This document shows, piece after piece, positions 27,389-36,403 of a stretch of DNA of 55,898 nucleotides. The DNA is taken from positions 1 through 55,898 of the forward strand of contig CAYVVD010000020.1 in the NCBI GenBank assembly GCA_964454975.1, given 5' to 3'. Source of the DNA: CAYVVD01 sp964454975. Lineage in GTDB: Bacteria; Bacteroidota; Ignavibacteria; Kapaibacteriales; UBA2268. A program made the translations under genes and the position numbers. Numbering within the stretch: the first letter of the stretch is position 1; every line of letters begins with the position of its first letter. Under the pieces are notes generated by a model, which did not search any database, was not told the origin of the DNA, and saw nothing but the letters and a program-made list of their open reading frames with translations.

Positions 27389-28561
27389 TTACATCATCTC
27401 GATAATCATCGCGTTGGCTTCGCCGCCGCCGATGCAGAGTGATGCTATTCCGTATTTGCCGCCTGTGCGCTTCAATGCATAAATCAATGTTGTTAATATA
27501 CGCGCGCCGGAAGCTCCAATCGGGTGGCCGAGCGATACTGCACCGCCATGAATATTAAGCTTCTCGTGTGATATTCCAAGCTCTTTCATTGTGTGCATCG
27601 GCACAACTGAGAAAGCCTCGTTAACTTCAAACAGGTCAATTTCCTCGAGCTTCATACCGGCTTTGTCAAGCACTTTTTTTATTGCCATCGAAGGGGCAGT
27701 TGTGAACCACTCGGGTGCCTGTGCGTGTGAGCAATGGCAGATTACTTTAGCAAGTGGTGCGCTGCCGAGTGCGTTTGCTTTCTCATCTGATGTTACGACC
27801 AATGCAGCGGCACCGTCGTCAATCGAGGAGGCGTTGGCTGCCGTAACTGTGCCGTCTTTCTTAAATACCGAGCGAAGCTGGGGCACTTTCTCGAATTTTA
27901 CTTTTCCGGGCTCTTCATCTGTATCAACAGTTACCGAACCTTTCCTGCCTTCGATTGTAACTGGCACTATTTCATCATTGAACCAACCCTCTTCCTGGGC
28001 TTTTAATGCGCGTTTGTAGCTTTCGATAGCAAATTCATCCTGTGCCTCGCGCGTGAAATTGTGTTCCCCCGCACACAACTCACCGGCATTGCCCATGTGC
28101 AGATTGTTGTAAACATCCCAGAGTCCGTCGTGTATCATAGAATCAACCAGTTCACCATTGCCCATCCTGTATCCTGTGCGTGCGTTGAAAAGAATATAGG
28201 GAGCATTTGTCATGGACTCCTGTCCACCGGCAACAATAACTTCAGCATCCTCGCATTTGATTGCCTGGTCGGCAAGCATAACGGATTTTAATCCGCTGCC
28301 GCATACTTTGTTTATTGTCATGCACTCCACATTAGTGGGCAATCCTGCATAAATCGATGCCTGGCGCGCCGGGGCTTGGCCGATACCTGCTGCAAGCACA
28401 TTACCCATTATCACTTCATTAACACTTTCATTGTTTATACCGGCTTTTTCCATTGCTGCCTTGATAGCAACTGCACCAAGCTGCGGTGCAGACAATGCTG
28501 ACAAAGAACCCATAAAAGCACCAATTGGAGTTCTTGCTGCTGAAAGAATAACTGTTGACAT
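27389..28561 (-). CDS. Acetyl-CoA C-acetyltransferase (thiolase)
   Basis: A 390-residue thiolase that condenses or cleaves acetyl-CoA/acetoacetyl-CoA in the cytoplasm. The nucleophilic Cys is in INKVCGSGLKSVM, the catalytic His in HGGAVSLGHPIGASGAR and the second active-site Cys in ASLCIGGGEANA. The length and these signatures fit biosynthetic-type enzymes (AtoB/PhaA-like) better than FadA, but sequence alone does not fix the direction. It stands alone: no 3-hydroxyacyl-CoA dehydrogenase or CoA transferase gene is adjacent. It ends in a strong terminator, and a second terminator-like hairpin lies about 165 bases upstream of its start. Confidence 0.93.
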   Translation of the reverse strand: MSTVILSAARTPIGAFMGSLSALSAPQLGAVAIKAAMEKAGINNESVNEVIMGNVLAAGIGQAPARQASIYAGLPTNVECMTINKVCGSGLKSVMLADQAIKCEDAEVIVAGGQESMTNAPYILFNARTGYRMGNGELVDSMIHDGLWDVYNNLHMGNAGELCAGEHNFTREAQDEFAIESYKRALKAQEEGWFNDEIVPVTIEGRKGSVTVDTDEEPGKVKFEKVPQLRSVFKKDGTVTAANASSIDDGAAALVVTSDEKANALGSAPLAKVICHCSHAQAPEWFTTAPSMAIKKVLDKAGMKLEEIDLFEVNEAFSVVPMHTMKELGISHEKLNIHGGAVSLGHPIGASGARILTTLIYALKRTGGKYGIASLCIGGGEANAMIIEMM

Positions 28562-28724
28562 TTTTCCCTCGCTAAATTGATGAAATCAGAATTTGAATTT
28601 AGTTATTTCTGCATGATTTAACAATTGCGTTTCTGAGATAAAATAAGCAAAAATTAACTCCTGAATTATAATCTATATTATTAAAGTGATGCCCTTACAG
28701 AGCTAATATTGAGAATTTCCGCTT

Positions 28725-28753
28725 AAAAAGTTTTGGCCCCTCAGGGGCTTTTT
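28725..28753. terminator. Orphan terminator-like hairpin
   Basis: GCCCC and GGGGC close a three-base loop. The hairpin has an A-run before it and TTTTT after it, so it could act on the plus strand and, less well, on the minus strand. No annotated gene ends here, so it may terminate a small RNA or attenuate the thiolase leader. Confidence 0.55.
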
Positions 28754-29008
28754 ACATAGAAAAGCAGATGATGAATTGAACCTGTCCTTTAAAACTCTGC
28801 TCTTAATAAACTAATATTTAATCAGGGCTTAAATAGGGCTATTATTCATGCATAGTGAAGGTATAAAAAGTAAATTGCAACCAATTTTTACCGGATGCTC
28901 CCCCCGCCAAAGACAGAGTCAAGATGACCATCATCACATTTGCATTATAATTCATAAACATTTTAAACTTATAATGAAAGCTTATTTCGTGTATCTAAAG
29001 TTTAGTTA

Positions 29009-29016
29009 TATATTTG
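29009..29016 (+). promoter_or_regulatory. TATATTTG -7 box before the MBL-fold gene
   Basis: Matches TAnnTTTG and sits 20 bases before the ATG of the next gene, implying a very short leader. Confidence 0.45.
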
Positions 29017-29036
29017 TGGAAATTGTTCGGAACTAA

Positions 29037-29690
29037 ATGATAGAAGTATTAAAAACAGAGGCAGGGCCTGTACTGACAAACGCATACTTGGTTTATGACC
29101 CTGAATCGAAAGATGCGGTGGTGATTGACGCACCCTTTGACAGTGCTGATTTTTTCTATGAAAAAATTAACGAGTTAGGCCTGAACCTAAGAGCGATTTT
29201 TCTCACTCATTCGCACTGGGACCACACTGCCGAAGCGCCAAGGCTGAAATCAATGACAAATGCTCCCGTGTTTATACACAGGGAAGATGAATACAGGCTG
29301 TTGGATCCCAATTCCCATTCGCTAATCCCGATGCCGGAACCATTAGAAAAGCTAAAAGCCGATAAGTATATGGAAGATGGCGAAAAACTTGAGTTTGGCA
29401 CAATATGTTTTGATGTATTGCATTGCCCAGGCCATACAGAAGGTGGGGTATGCCTGGTTGACCATAGCAATCAAATGATTTATGCCGGAGATGTACTTTT
29501 CCGCAATAGTGTTGGCAGAACCGACCAGCCGGGCGGGAAATCAAAAGTACTCGGAAAAACACTTAAAGAAAAGCTGATGCAATTACCTGATGATTATACT
29601 GTTTATTGCGGCCATGGCCCTGAAACGACTATCGGCTATGAACGCAAGACTAATCCATTTATCAACGGTTTACATAATTTCTCCTTCTGA
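29037..29690 (+). CDS. MBL-fold metallo-hydrolase (glyoxalase II-like)
   Basis: A 217-residue metallo-beta-lactamase-fold hydrolase. The metal-binding motif is THSHWDHTAE (residues 57-66). Further ligands are in HCPGHTEGG (His), YAGDVLF (Asp) and CGHGPET (His). The C-terminal YERKTNPFI is typical of YcbL/glyoxalase II-type enzymes that hydrolyse thioesters such as hydroxyacylglutathione. The substrate is uncertain because glutathione use in this lineage is unclear. Its stop overlaps the next gene's start (TGATG), so it is translationally coupled to the LptE-like lipoprotein. Confidence 0.9.
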   Translation: MIEVLKTEAGPVLTNAYLVYDPESKDAVVIDAPFDSADFFYEKINELGLNLRAIFLTHSHWDHTAEAPRLKSMTNAPVFIHREDEYRLLDPNSHSLIPMPEPLEKLKADKYMEDGEKLEFGTICFDVLHCPGHTEGGVCLVDHSNQMIYAGDVLFRNSVGRTDQPGGKSKVLGKTLKEKLMQLPDDYTVYCGHGPETTIGYERKTNPFINGLHNFSF

Positions 29691-30193
29691 TGAAAATCAA
29701 ACATTCATTATCCGGATTCGTTATTGCATTGCTTTTGAGCGGATGCTATTCTTTTACCGGCGGGAGTGTACCGCCACACTTGAAAACAATTAATATTTCA
29801 GCAGTCAAGGATAACAGTGGTTATGGAAATCCGCTTTACAAGCAGAATTTTACACAATTGATGATTGAAGGATTCCAGGATGATAATTCATTCAAAGTCT
29901 CAGAAACGGGTGGTGATGCTAAACTTGACATAACAATAGTATCCATAAGAGACGAAACGGTTGCTTTGACACAAAGCAACCAAGGCACCCTCGAAAATGA
30001 GAGGAAAATCAGCGTTTCGTGCTCTGCGCGCTATTTTGACGCGCTGAATAAAAAGGAAATCTGGAAGAGAAACTTTACAAATTATAAGCTTTATGAACTT
30101 GCCAATGCCCAGCAAGCAAGGGATGAAGCCATACAACTAACTCTGGAACAGCTTGCTGACGACATTTTATTAGCAGTTGTTTCGGGATGGTAA
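29690..30193 (+). CDS. lptE: LptE-family LPS-assembly lipoprotein
   Basis: A 167-residue lipoprotein with lipobox LLLSGC (Cys19) followed by YSFTGGSVPPHLKTINISAV, the hallmark start of the Bacteroidetes LptE family that plugs the LptD barrel in the outer membrane. The remainder alternates strands and helices (DAKLDITIVSIRDETVAL, KEIWKRNF). Sequence divergence in this family is large, so the assignment rests mainly on the N-terminal motif and size. It is translationally coupled to the MBL gene and precedes a glycosyltransferase. lptD is not in the window; lptB is at about 16.3 kb. Confidence 0.8.
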   Translation: MKIKHSLSGFVIALLLSGCYSFTGGSVPPHLKTINISAVKDNSGYGNPLYKQNFTQLMIEGFQDDNSFKVSETGGDAKLDITIVSIRDETVALTQSNQGTLENERKISVSCSARYFDALNKKEIWKRNFTNYKLYELANAQQARDEAIQLTLEQLADDILLAVVSGW

Positions 30194-30232
30194 TTTAATT
30201 ATTTTTGCTACTTGTGATATTGAAAACAAGGG

Positions 30233-31702
30233 GTGAGTTCCTTTCCGTCTATGGAAAATATAATACTTCTGGTTTATTTTATCGCCCTGAGCGTACTATT
30301 TGCATTCGGTATACATGGCTTAGTACTGCTCTTCTACTTTCGAAAAACATCTTGTGAAGTTCATCCTGAACAGAAACTTCCCATGAATCCTCCGTTTATA
30401 ACCATTCAATTGCCAATCTTTAACGAGATTTATGTTGTTGAGCGGTTAATTCATTCAGTATGTTCAATTGAATACCCCAAAGAAAGACTCGAGATACAGG
30501 TATTAGACGATTCTACAGATGAAACTGTTGCATTGTCCACAAAGCTTGTTGAAGAGTATAAGGAGAAGGGCTACAACATCCATCTGATACATCGGGTAAA
30601 CAGAACTGGATACAAAGCCGGTGCTTTACGTGAGGGTCTTGAGAAAGCTTCGGGTGAATTTGTAGCAATCTTTGATGCCGATTTTGTGCCGAACCGAGAC
30701 TTTCTTATGAAAACTGTTCCACACTTCAACGATCCAAAGATTGGAATGGTACAGACACGATGGGAACATCTCAACGAAGAATATTCCTTCCTCACGCGTG
30801 CACAGGCACTTGCGCTTGACGGCCACTTCGTGATTGAACAGCAGACAAGAAATAAGGCCGGTTTCTTTATAAACTTCAATGGCACGGCAGGTATCTGGCG
30901 CAAAGAGACTATTATTGATGCCGGCAACTGGCAGGATGACACTCTGACAGAGGATCTCGATCTTAGTTACCGTGCTCAGCTTAAAGGATGGAAGTTCTTA
31001 TTTCTCAATGACATAACTTCTCCTGCAGAACTTCCTGCTGATATTAATGCACTCAAAACGCAGCAGTTCCGATGGACAAAAGGCGCGGTTGAAACCGCCA
31101 TCAAGATTCTTCCAAAAGTGTTTAAATCGAAACTTTCGCCAATGATTAAATTCGAAAGCTTTGTTCATCTCACTTCGAACATCGTTTTCCCATTTATAAT
31201 CATCGTTGCCATACTCAACATACCGATTGTACTCATAAAAAATACAATCGGCGGCTTCGATGAATACTACTCACTTATGTCGATTTTTGTGTTTGCATCA
31301 ATTTCGACATTCCTTTTTTATACTTATGCCCAGAAGGCCATCCACCTGGATTGGAGGAAACGGCTGCTTCTCTTCCCCATTTTCCTTGCGGGAAGCATGG
31401 GGCTTGCCGTAAATAACACGAAGGCAGTCATTGAAGCTATCATCCGTAAGCGTAGCGGTTTTACTAGAACACCAAAAGGTGGAATAGTTGCAAACTCAGA
31501 CGACTGGAAAAAGAAGAAATATGTTCAACGCAAGATTTCGCCTTTGATTATCTTCGAGATACTGCTGACATTATATTTCGTTGTGGGAATCATTATTTCG
31601 GCGGCTTACCTTGAGATAGCTGCAATACCGTTCCAGTTGATGTTTCTGATTGGCTTTGGAACAGTCGGGTATATGTCATTGCGTCATGCTCTGTTCAGGT
31701 AA
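30233..31702 (+). CDS. Processive family 2 glycosyltransferase (cellulose synthase/CslA-like)
   Basis: A 489-residue membrane glycosyltransferase that adds sugars from a nucleotide donor and probably threads the chain across the membrane. An N-terminal helix (residues 8-32) precedes the GT2 catalytic domain: VLDDSTDET, the DxD-type IFDADFVP, the TEDLDLSYRAQLKGW acceptor-site motif, and QQFRWTKG (Q/RxxRW of processive enzymes). Two to four helices follow in the C-terminal half (from residue 305). The sugar is unknown; similarity is to mannan/glucomannan-type synthases. The frame starts at GTG 30233; ATG 30251 is an equally possible start. Confidence 0.9.
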   Translation: MSSFPSMENIILLVYFIALSVLFAFGIHGLVLLFYFRKTSCEVHPEQKLPMNPPFITIQLPIFNEIYVVERLIHSVCSIEYPKERLEIQVLDDSTDETVALSTKLVEEYKEKGYNIHLIHRVNRTGYKAGALREGLEKASGEFVAIFDADFVPNRDFLMKTVPHFNDPKIGMVQTRWEHLNEEYSFLTRAQALALDGHFVIEQQTRNKAGFFINFNGTAGIWRKETIIDAGNWQDDTLTEDLDLSYRAQLKGWKFLFLNDITSPAELPADINALKTQQFRWTKGAVETAIKILPKVFKSKLSPMIKFESFVHLTSNIVFPFIIIVAILNIPIVLIKNTIGGFDEYYSLMSIFVFASISTFLFYTYAQKAIHLDWRKRLLLFPIFLAGSMGLAVNNTKAVIEAIIRKRSGFTRTPKGGIVANSDDWKKKKYVQRKISPLIIFEILLTLYFVVGIIISAAYLEIAAIPFQLMFLIGFGTVGYMSLRHALFR

Positions 31703-31747
31703 TTCTTTCAATTAAGAAAGCACTTTGCTATATTGCCGCCTTGGTAA

Positions 31748-33265
31748 ATGTCTAACCACAATCCGGCGGGAACTATGAACTGGTATATCTGGATTATTCT
31801 AATCTACCTGGTCGGTCTGGCCATATATAATTTTTACAAAGCAAAAAAGATAGAAACCCAGGAAGACATGATGGTTGCCGGGCGAAGCCTCGGAATAACC
31901 AAGATGGTATTCACCCTTGTTTGCACATGGATAGGCTCAGGTACGTTCATTGCCGGGGCTGAATTTGCATACAAAGCTGGCTGGAGCGCTCTATGGATGG
32001 CAGCAGGCGCCTGGGTTGGGATTGCCATTATTTACTTTCTTGCTGCAAAAATCAGAACTTTCGGGCAATACACTATAGGCGACATCCTCGAAGTTCGATA
32101 TGGCAGGTTTGCAAGGCTATTCGGAGCCCTTGCCTTGATAATTTCATTTACAGTTATAGTTTCTTACCAGTTCCGCGCAGGTGGATTTATCCTTAATGTG
32201 ATTACTGACGGCGCTGTTGATGTTGCTACGGGACAGGCAATTGCAGCGGGCTTAGTGATTCTCTTCACTGCATTAGGCGGTATGATAGCCGTTGCTCATA
32301 CGGACTTGCCAAACGGTATAATAATTGTGCTCGCCTGCATTATTGCAGTTCCATTTATTATAGCAGCAGCCGGTGGCTTGAACGGACCTGCCGAAGTATT
32401 GCCAGCTTCATATTTCAATTTATATGCTGAAGATTTTGGTGAGTATCCTTTCCTGAAGGCATTTTCATATTTTCTGGCAACTATGTTCCTGCTGCTTGGT
32501 GTGCAGAGTATGTACCAGAAGTTTTATAGTGCCAAAACCCCCGGGGATGCAAAAAAGGCGGTTGTATTATGGATTATCGGTACTGTTGTTGTAGAAACAG
32601 TAGTTGTGGTTATAGCTGTTTATGCAGCATCCTATTTCTGGGGACAACCTGGTATTGATCCGGCTGCGATTATAATTCATGCTGCTCGCGAGATGCTTCC
32701 ACTGCCGGTTGGAATTCTACTTCTCGGCGCCGCTGTTGTTGTTGTAATTTCGACAGGAATGAACTACCTGTTAAGCCCTTCTACTAATATCATCAGGGAC
32801 ATTTACCAAACATTCATCAATAAAGATGCGGAACAGAAGAAGCTGGTTGCAATGCAGAAAGTGATAATTGTGGCCCTCGGCCTTGTTGCCTTCCTTTTAA
32901 TCTGGATTCCCACAATCAATAATCAAGATATATCTGTATTAAAATATGCTTATATGGCTTATACCATTTATGGTGTGGCAATTACTCCTGCGCTTTTTGC
33001 CGCATTAGTCTGGAAAAGAGCTACAAAACAAGGTGGTGTAACCAGCATAGTATCAGGAACATTTATGGTACTTCTATTTGATGTTATTCTCGTATATGTT
33101 CTCAGCGATAATTTGGTTGTAAATGGAGACCCCTGGGGAATCCCTAGTATCTATCCCGCACTTTTTGTTTCAATTGGTACTTTGATAATTGTGAGCTTAC
33201 TCACACCAAAACCCGATAAAGAATCTCTTGCAAAAATCTTCCCTGAAGAGGCCGCTAATGTCTGA
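31748..33265 (+). CDS. Sodium:solute symporter family transporter
   Basis: A 505-residue inner-membrane protein with about 13 hydrophobic segments of the SSS/SLC5 fold. The N-terminal MVAGRSLGITKMVFTLVCT and WIGSGTFIAGAEFAYKAG segments match the first core helices, including the sodium-site region. The central YQFRAGGFIL and later STGMNYLLSPSTNIIRDIY segment are also family-typical. The substrate (sugar, amino acid, proline, pantothenate or similar) cannot be told. The last bases overlap the start of murI, suggesting coupling with cell-wall precursor synthesis by position only. Confidence 0.92.
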   Translation: MSNHNPAGTMNWYIWIILIYLVGLAIYNFYKAKKIETQEDMMVAGRSLGITKMVFTLVCTWIGSGTFIAGAEFAYKAGWSALWMAAGAWVGIAIIYFLAAKIRTFGQYTIGDILEVRYGRFARLFGALALIISFTVIVSYQFRAGGFILNVITDGAVDVATGQAIAAGLVILFTALGGMIAVAHTDLPNGIIIVLACIIAVPFIIAAAGGLNGPAEVLPASYFNLYAEDFGEYPFLKAFSYFLATMFLLLGVQSMYQKFYSAKTPGDAKKAVVLWIIGTVVVETVVVVIAVYAASYFWGQPGIDPAAIIIHAAREMLPLPVGILLLGAAVVVVISTGMNYLLSPSTNIIRDIYQTFINKDAEQKKLVAMQKVIIVALGLVAFLLIWIPTINNQDISVLKYAYMAYTIYGVAITPALFAALVWKRATKQGGVTSIVSGTFMVLLFDVILVYVLSDNLVVNGDPWGIPSIYPALFVSIGTLIIVSLLTPKPDKESLAKIFPEEAANV

Positions 33266-34097
33266 TAAGCCGGGTTTATCCAGGGACATGCCCATCGGTG
33301 TTTTTGATTCCGGTATCGGCGGATTAAGTGTGCTCCGGCAGCTCATCCGGTTTTTACCGGGTGAAAAATTCATCTACCTTGGCGATACTGCCCGCGTTCC
33401 TTACGGTAATAAATCGAAAGAAATCATAGAGAAATATTCGGAAGAGTGCACCCGCTTCCTGCTTTCCAAGGGGTGCAAAATGATTGTGGCTGCATGTAAT
33501 ACTGCTTCTGCACTAGGTATTGAGCGTGTAATCCAAATTGCCGGGGACACTCCTGTCATAGGCATGATAGAACCTGCTGCAAATGCTGCTTTGAGAAGCA
33601 CAAACAAAAAGAAAATTGGCATAATAGGAACAAGGGCAACAATCTTGAGCAGTTCTTACAAACAAGCTATCAATTCTCTGAATAATGAAGTTACTGTGCT
33701 GCCAAAAGAATGCCCACTTTTTGTTCCACTTGTTGAAGAGGGTTGGATTTATCACAATGTTACTCGCGAAATAGCTGCCGAGTACCTGAATCCACTTATT
33801 AATAGCGGTATTGACACGCTTGTTCTCGGGTGTACTCATTACCCCTTGCTAAGCAGATTATTAAACGAATTATTGCCTGAAGTAACACTTATAGATTCCG
33901 GTGAACATGCAGCAGTCGAAATTTTACGGCTACTCGCCGAATTAAAACTTCTTAATGAAGAAAACAAAGAAATCATGTCAAAACCAGAAATAGAATTCTT
34001 CGTAACAGACCTTCCCCAAAGATTTGACGAGCTTGCCCGAAACTTCCTCGGATTTGACATATCGAAACCATCCATTGTTAATCTCGAGTTAATTTAA
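33258..34097 (+). CDS. murI: Glutamate racemase
   Basis: Makes D-glutamate for peptidoglycan. The 279-residue protein shows the opening IGVFDSGIGGLSVLRQL, YLGDTARVPYG, the first catalytic Cys in VAACNTASA, and the second in LVLGCTHYPLL. ATG 33258 is chosen because it has a GAAGAGG ribosome site eight bases upstream. It overlaps the symporter's stop codon by eight bases. It is followed by a gap of about 120 bases and the LCP gene, so this stretch is biased toward envelope functions. Confidence 0.95.
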   Translation: MSDKPGLSRDMPIGVFDSGIGGLSVLRQLIRFLPGEKFIYLGDTARVPYGNKSKEIIEKYSEECTRFLLSKGCKMIVAACNTASALGIERVIQIAGDTPVIGMIEPAANAALRSTNKKKIGIIGTRATILSSSYKQAINSLNNEVTVLPKECPLFVPLVEEGWIYHNVTREIAAEYLNPLINSGIDTLVLGCTHYPLLSRLLNELLPEVTLIDSGEHAAVEILRLLAELKLLNEENKEIMSKPEIEFFVTDLPQRFDELARNFLGFDISKPSIVNLELI

Positions 34098-34218
34098 TTA
34101 GGAAATATTAATTTAAAAACGGTATTGTTTTTGATAATTTGTATTTTAATCGTAAGGCAATGCGATGTGGGAAACTTTTTAACTGTCTAAATTAAAACAG
34201 CTTACTAACATTAACAAC

Positions 34219-35523
34219 ATGACAGACGACTCAAAAAAGGGCTTTAAATTATTAGCTCTTGTTAATGCTCTCTTCCTCGGAGTATTTATTACAGCAGCCG
34301 GGATATGGCTGGTATTACAGGTTTTGGATAGTACCGGCAAAGCTCAGATTACTCAATCACCTTCTGAAAAGCCGGAATTAAGTTTTAGTGAAGATTTTAT
34401 TAACGCAGTTATTGAATTTGATGAGCCTGAAAAAGTTGTCTATAAAGATACATTCCGGACTGACTCTGATGCCGGCTATAAAAGCCTGCTTCCCGGAAAA
34501 CGGATTAACATAGCGATTACAGGGGTTGATTCACGCCTGGGATCCCGCTATAAACATGCTGACGCCAATCATATACTTTCTATCCTCCCTGAACAAGGAA
34601 AGATTGAAATTATTTCAATTCCCCGTGACACCGAAGCAGATGCCGGATTGCCTGATACTTCTGATCAGAACAAACTGGCAGTTGTTCGTGCCGTAAAAGG
34701 GAGAACTGCCTACCTGGATGAACTTGCCAAAATCGCAGGTGTCAGCAGAATTAACTATTACATTGAATTTGGGTTCTCGCAGGCGATGGGAATACTCGAA
34801 TTCCTGGGATATGAAAATTCCGCCAACACCCTCCGGGTGCTCCGTGCAAGGAAGGGAATTGCAACAAGCGACTACCAGCGGCATTACAACCAGGCACAGT
34901 TTATCCGCCAGGCAATTTCAAGACGCATTGATGACCTCGATGGCTTCTGGGGTGACATTTTCATTCGCGGCGGCCTCGCGATGGTAGAAACAAACCTAAG
35001 CGCTGAAGCATCAAAAAGCATTATCAGCAAGCTAAAGGCAAACGGATTCCTCGGAAAAGAGGATATTACAATAAGAATAAGGCCTGCAATTAAAATACGC
35101 TTCAAGGTTTATGATTTCTCCGATCCGGAGTTCATAGAATTTCTGACTGATAAGCTTGAATCAAAAAAAACAACAAAAATTGATACCATAAAAAAACCGG
35201 TTCAGGCTGAAGTGATTTTGAACGCGGCGCTCGAAAAAGCGTATAAAGATACAAGCAGAAGCCCGAAGTATGTCATCAGCGGTTTGGGAACATTATATAA
35301 TCAACGTGCCTGGCTACAGGTTAGTGACAAGACAAAACGCGACAGAATAAGAAACGAAATAGGCTATTTACTTTCGGAGGCCTACATCAGGAAGAAGGAC
35401 ACAGCATCTGCCAGGCTAATAAACTCCGTGATAGCATCGGAGAAGAAGCTGTTCAACAGCGTCGAAAAAAAGAGAGGGATCAACAAGCCGGACACATCAG
35501 CAGACATAATCGCGGGCTATTGA
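34219..35523 (+). CDS. LytR-CpsA-Psr (LCP) family protein
   Basis: LCP enzymes transfer glycopolymers from undecaprenyl-diphosphate carriers to cell-wall acceptors. This 434-residue protein has one N-terminal membrane helix (residues 11-35) and an extracytoplasmic LCP domain (about 85-280). It carries INIAITGVDSRLG, the acidic ADANHILSI, and IEIISIPRDT, matching the pyrophosphate-binding core. The C-terminal 130 residues are charged and helical without a recognised domain. In Gram-negative lineages the acceptor is unclear. It ends in a very strong terminator. Confidence 0.85.
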   Translation: MTDDSKKGFKLLALVNALFLGVFITAAGIWLVLQVLDSTGKAQITQSPSEKPELSFSEDFINAVIEFDEPEKVVYKDTFRTDSDAGYKSLLPGKRINIAITGVDSRLGSRYKHADANHILSILPEQGKIEIISIPRDTEADAGLPDTSDQNKLAVVRAVKGRTAYLDELAKIAGVSRINYYIEFGFSQAMGILEFLGYENSANTLRVLRARKGIATSDYQRHYNQAQFIRQAISRRIDDLDGFWGDIFIRGGLAMVETNLSAEASKSIISKLKANGFLGKEDITIRIRPAIKIRFKVYDFSDPEFIEFLTDKLESKKTTKIDTIKKPVQAEVILNAALEKAYKDTSRSPKYVISGLGTLYNQRAWLQVSDKTKRDRIRNEIGYLLSEAYIRKKDTASARLINSVIASEKKLFNSVEKKRGINKPDTSADIIAGY

Positions 35524-35524
35524 T

Positions 35525-35560
35525 AAAAGCCCCGCCAATAGGCGGGGCTTTTTCTTTTTT
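35525..35560 (+). terminator. Rho-independent terminator after the LCP gene
   Basis: A perfect 12-base stem (AAAAGCCCCGCC/GGCGGGGCTTTT) with loop AATA, followed by a long T-rich tail, two bases after the LCP stop codon. Confidence 0.95.
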
Positions 35561-35603
35561 AACCTCTTTTTTCCTTAGCTGATTCAATAAACAACAAGGT
35601 TAT

Positions 35604-36362
35604 TTATACAACATTCCAGGGGATAATCGTTGATTTTACTACAGTACCATTTACCATTCTAATTTCAACGCCTACCAGCCCGAATTTGTGATTGGTAATA
35701 TAAGTGATATTATCAACAAGCGGGTCTTCTGATTTTTCAACAACCTTAATCACCTTGATAAGCAGAAATCCCATTTCATATTCATCGGTTGATGATTTGT
35801 AAGTTACTTCTCTTTCAATTACAGTACCGTCTTCTTTCTCGAAGGTGTATTTGTCACCAACTTTTGAATCGTATCTAACCAAAGTGAATGGTTTGCTTTC
35901 GTCGCCACCGCTGAGCACGAAGTCCTGGATTCCTTTTGATGTCACCCGGCCTTTAAACACTACTTCAAGCGTAATATTCTGTTTGTCGCTTGTGTCAAGG
36001 ACAGCTCCTGTCAAATCGAGGTAATGGTCAACTACCTGGTGCTTCAGGGGCTCCCCAACATCCTGGATACCGAGCAGTGTATCAATTTTCTTTAGATTTT
36101 CTTCATTAGTTGAAAACTTAGCGCTCAATGTGACTATACCATTGTCCCTTGTAAGAATAGTTACGTCATCGCTAATAGCGTCAAATGCGGAGTTGTCAAC
36201 TCCATCCATTTCAATATAAACACCAAATTCGCCACCGGGCTCAGTAAGGTCGATATCTGTATCCCCACCAAGCAAGCCGTTAGAACCGGTAGTGCTTTCC
36301 TCTTCGCAGCTAAATACAAAAACAATGAATGAAAGCATCATAATTTTACTAAACCACTTCAT
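35604..36362 (-). CDS. Lipoprotein of unknown function
   Basis: A 252-residue protein with a signal peptide and lipobox ending FVFSC (Cys about 18), then an acidic, Ser/Gly-rich linker (EEESTTGSNGLLGGDTDID) and a beta-rich body. The start at 36362 is chosen because an AGGAG site lies eight bases upstream. An ATG two codons earlier is too close to it, and the frame runs further up to 36407. I do not recognise a family. It follows the aldehyde dehydrogenase on the same strand after 41 bases, so co-transcription is possible. It is convergent with the LCP gene across the terminator. Confidence 0.75.
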   Translation of the reverse strand: MKWFSKIMMLSFIVFVFSCEEESTTGSNGLLGGDTDIDLTEPGGEFGVYIEMDGVDNSAFDAISDDVTILTRDNGIVTLSAKFSTNEENLKKIDTLLGIQDVGEPLKHQVVDHYLDLTGAVLDTSDKQNITLEVVFKGRVTSKGIQDFVLSGGDESKPFTLVRYDSKVGDKYTFEKEDGTVIEREVTYKSSTDEYEMGFLLIKVIKVVEKSEDPLVDNITYITNHKFGLVGVEIRMVNGTVVKSTIIPWNVV

Positions 36363-36403
36363 CAGCATTTCTCCTAAAATTGTTTCAGATAATCTATTGC
36401 AAG

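Larger units (their letters stand above)
28562..29036. other. Intergenic region between divergent thiolase and MBL genes
   Basis: A 475-base gap without a convincing protein gene. A 62-codon open frame (28848-29036) has no family features. It contains an orphan terminator-like hairpin at 28725-28753 and a TATATTTG box at 29009-29016. Confidence 0.5.

Noticed and set aside
28848..29036. 62-codon open frame before the MBL gene
   Set aside because: No ribosome site or family feature, biased composition, and the TATATTTG promoter box lies inside it.
34118..34136. AAAAAC...GTTTTT hairpin between murI and the LCP gene
   Set aside because: An A/T-only six-base stem is too weak to call a terminator.
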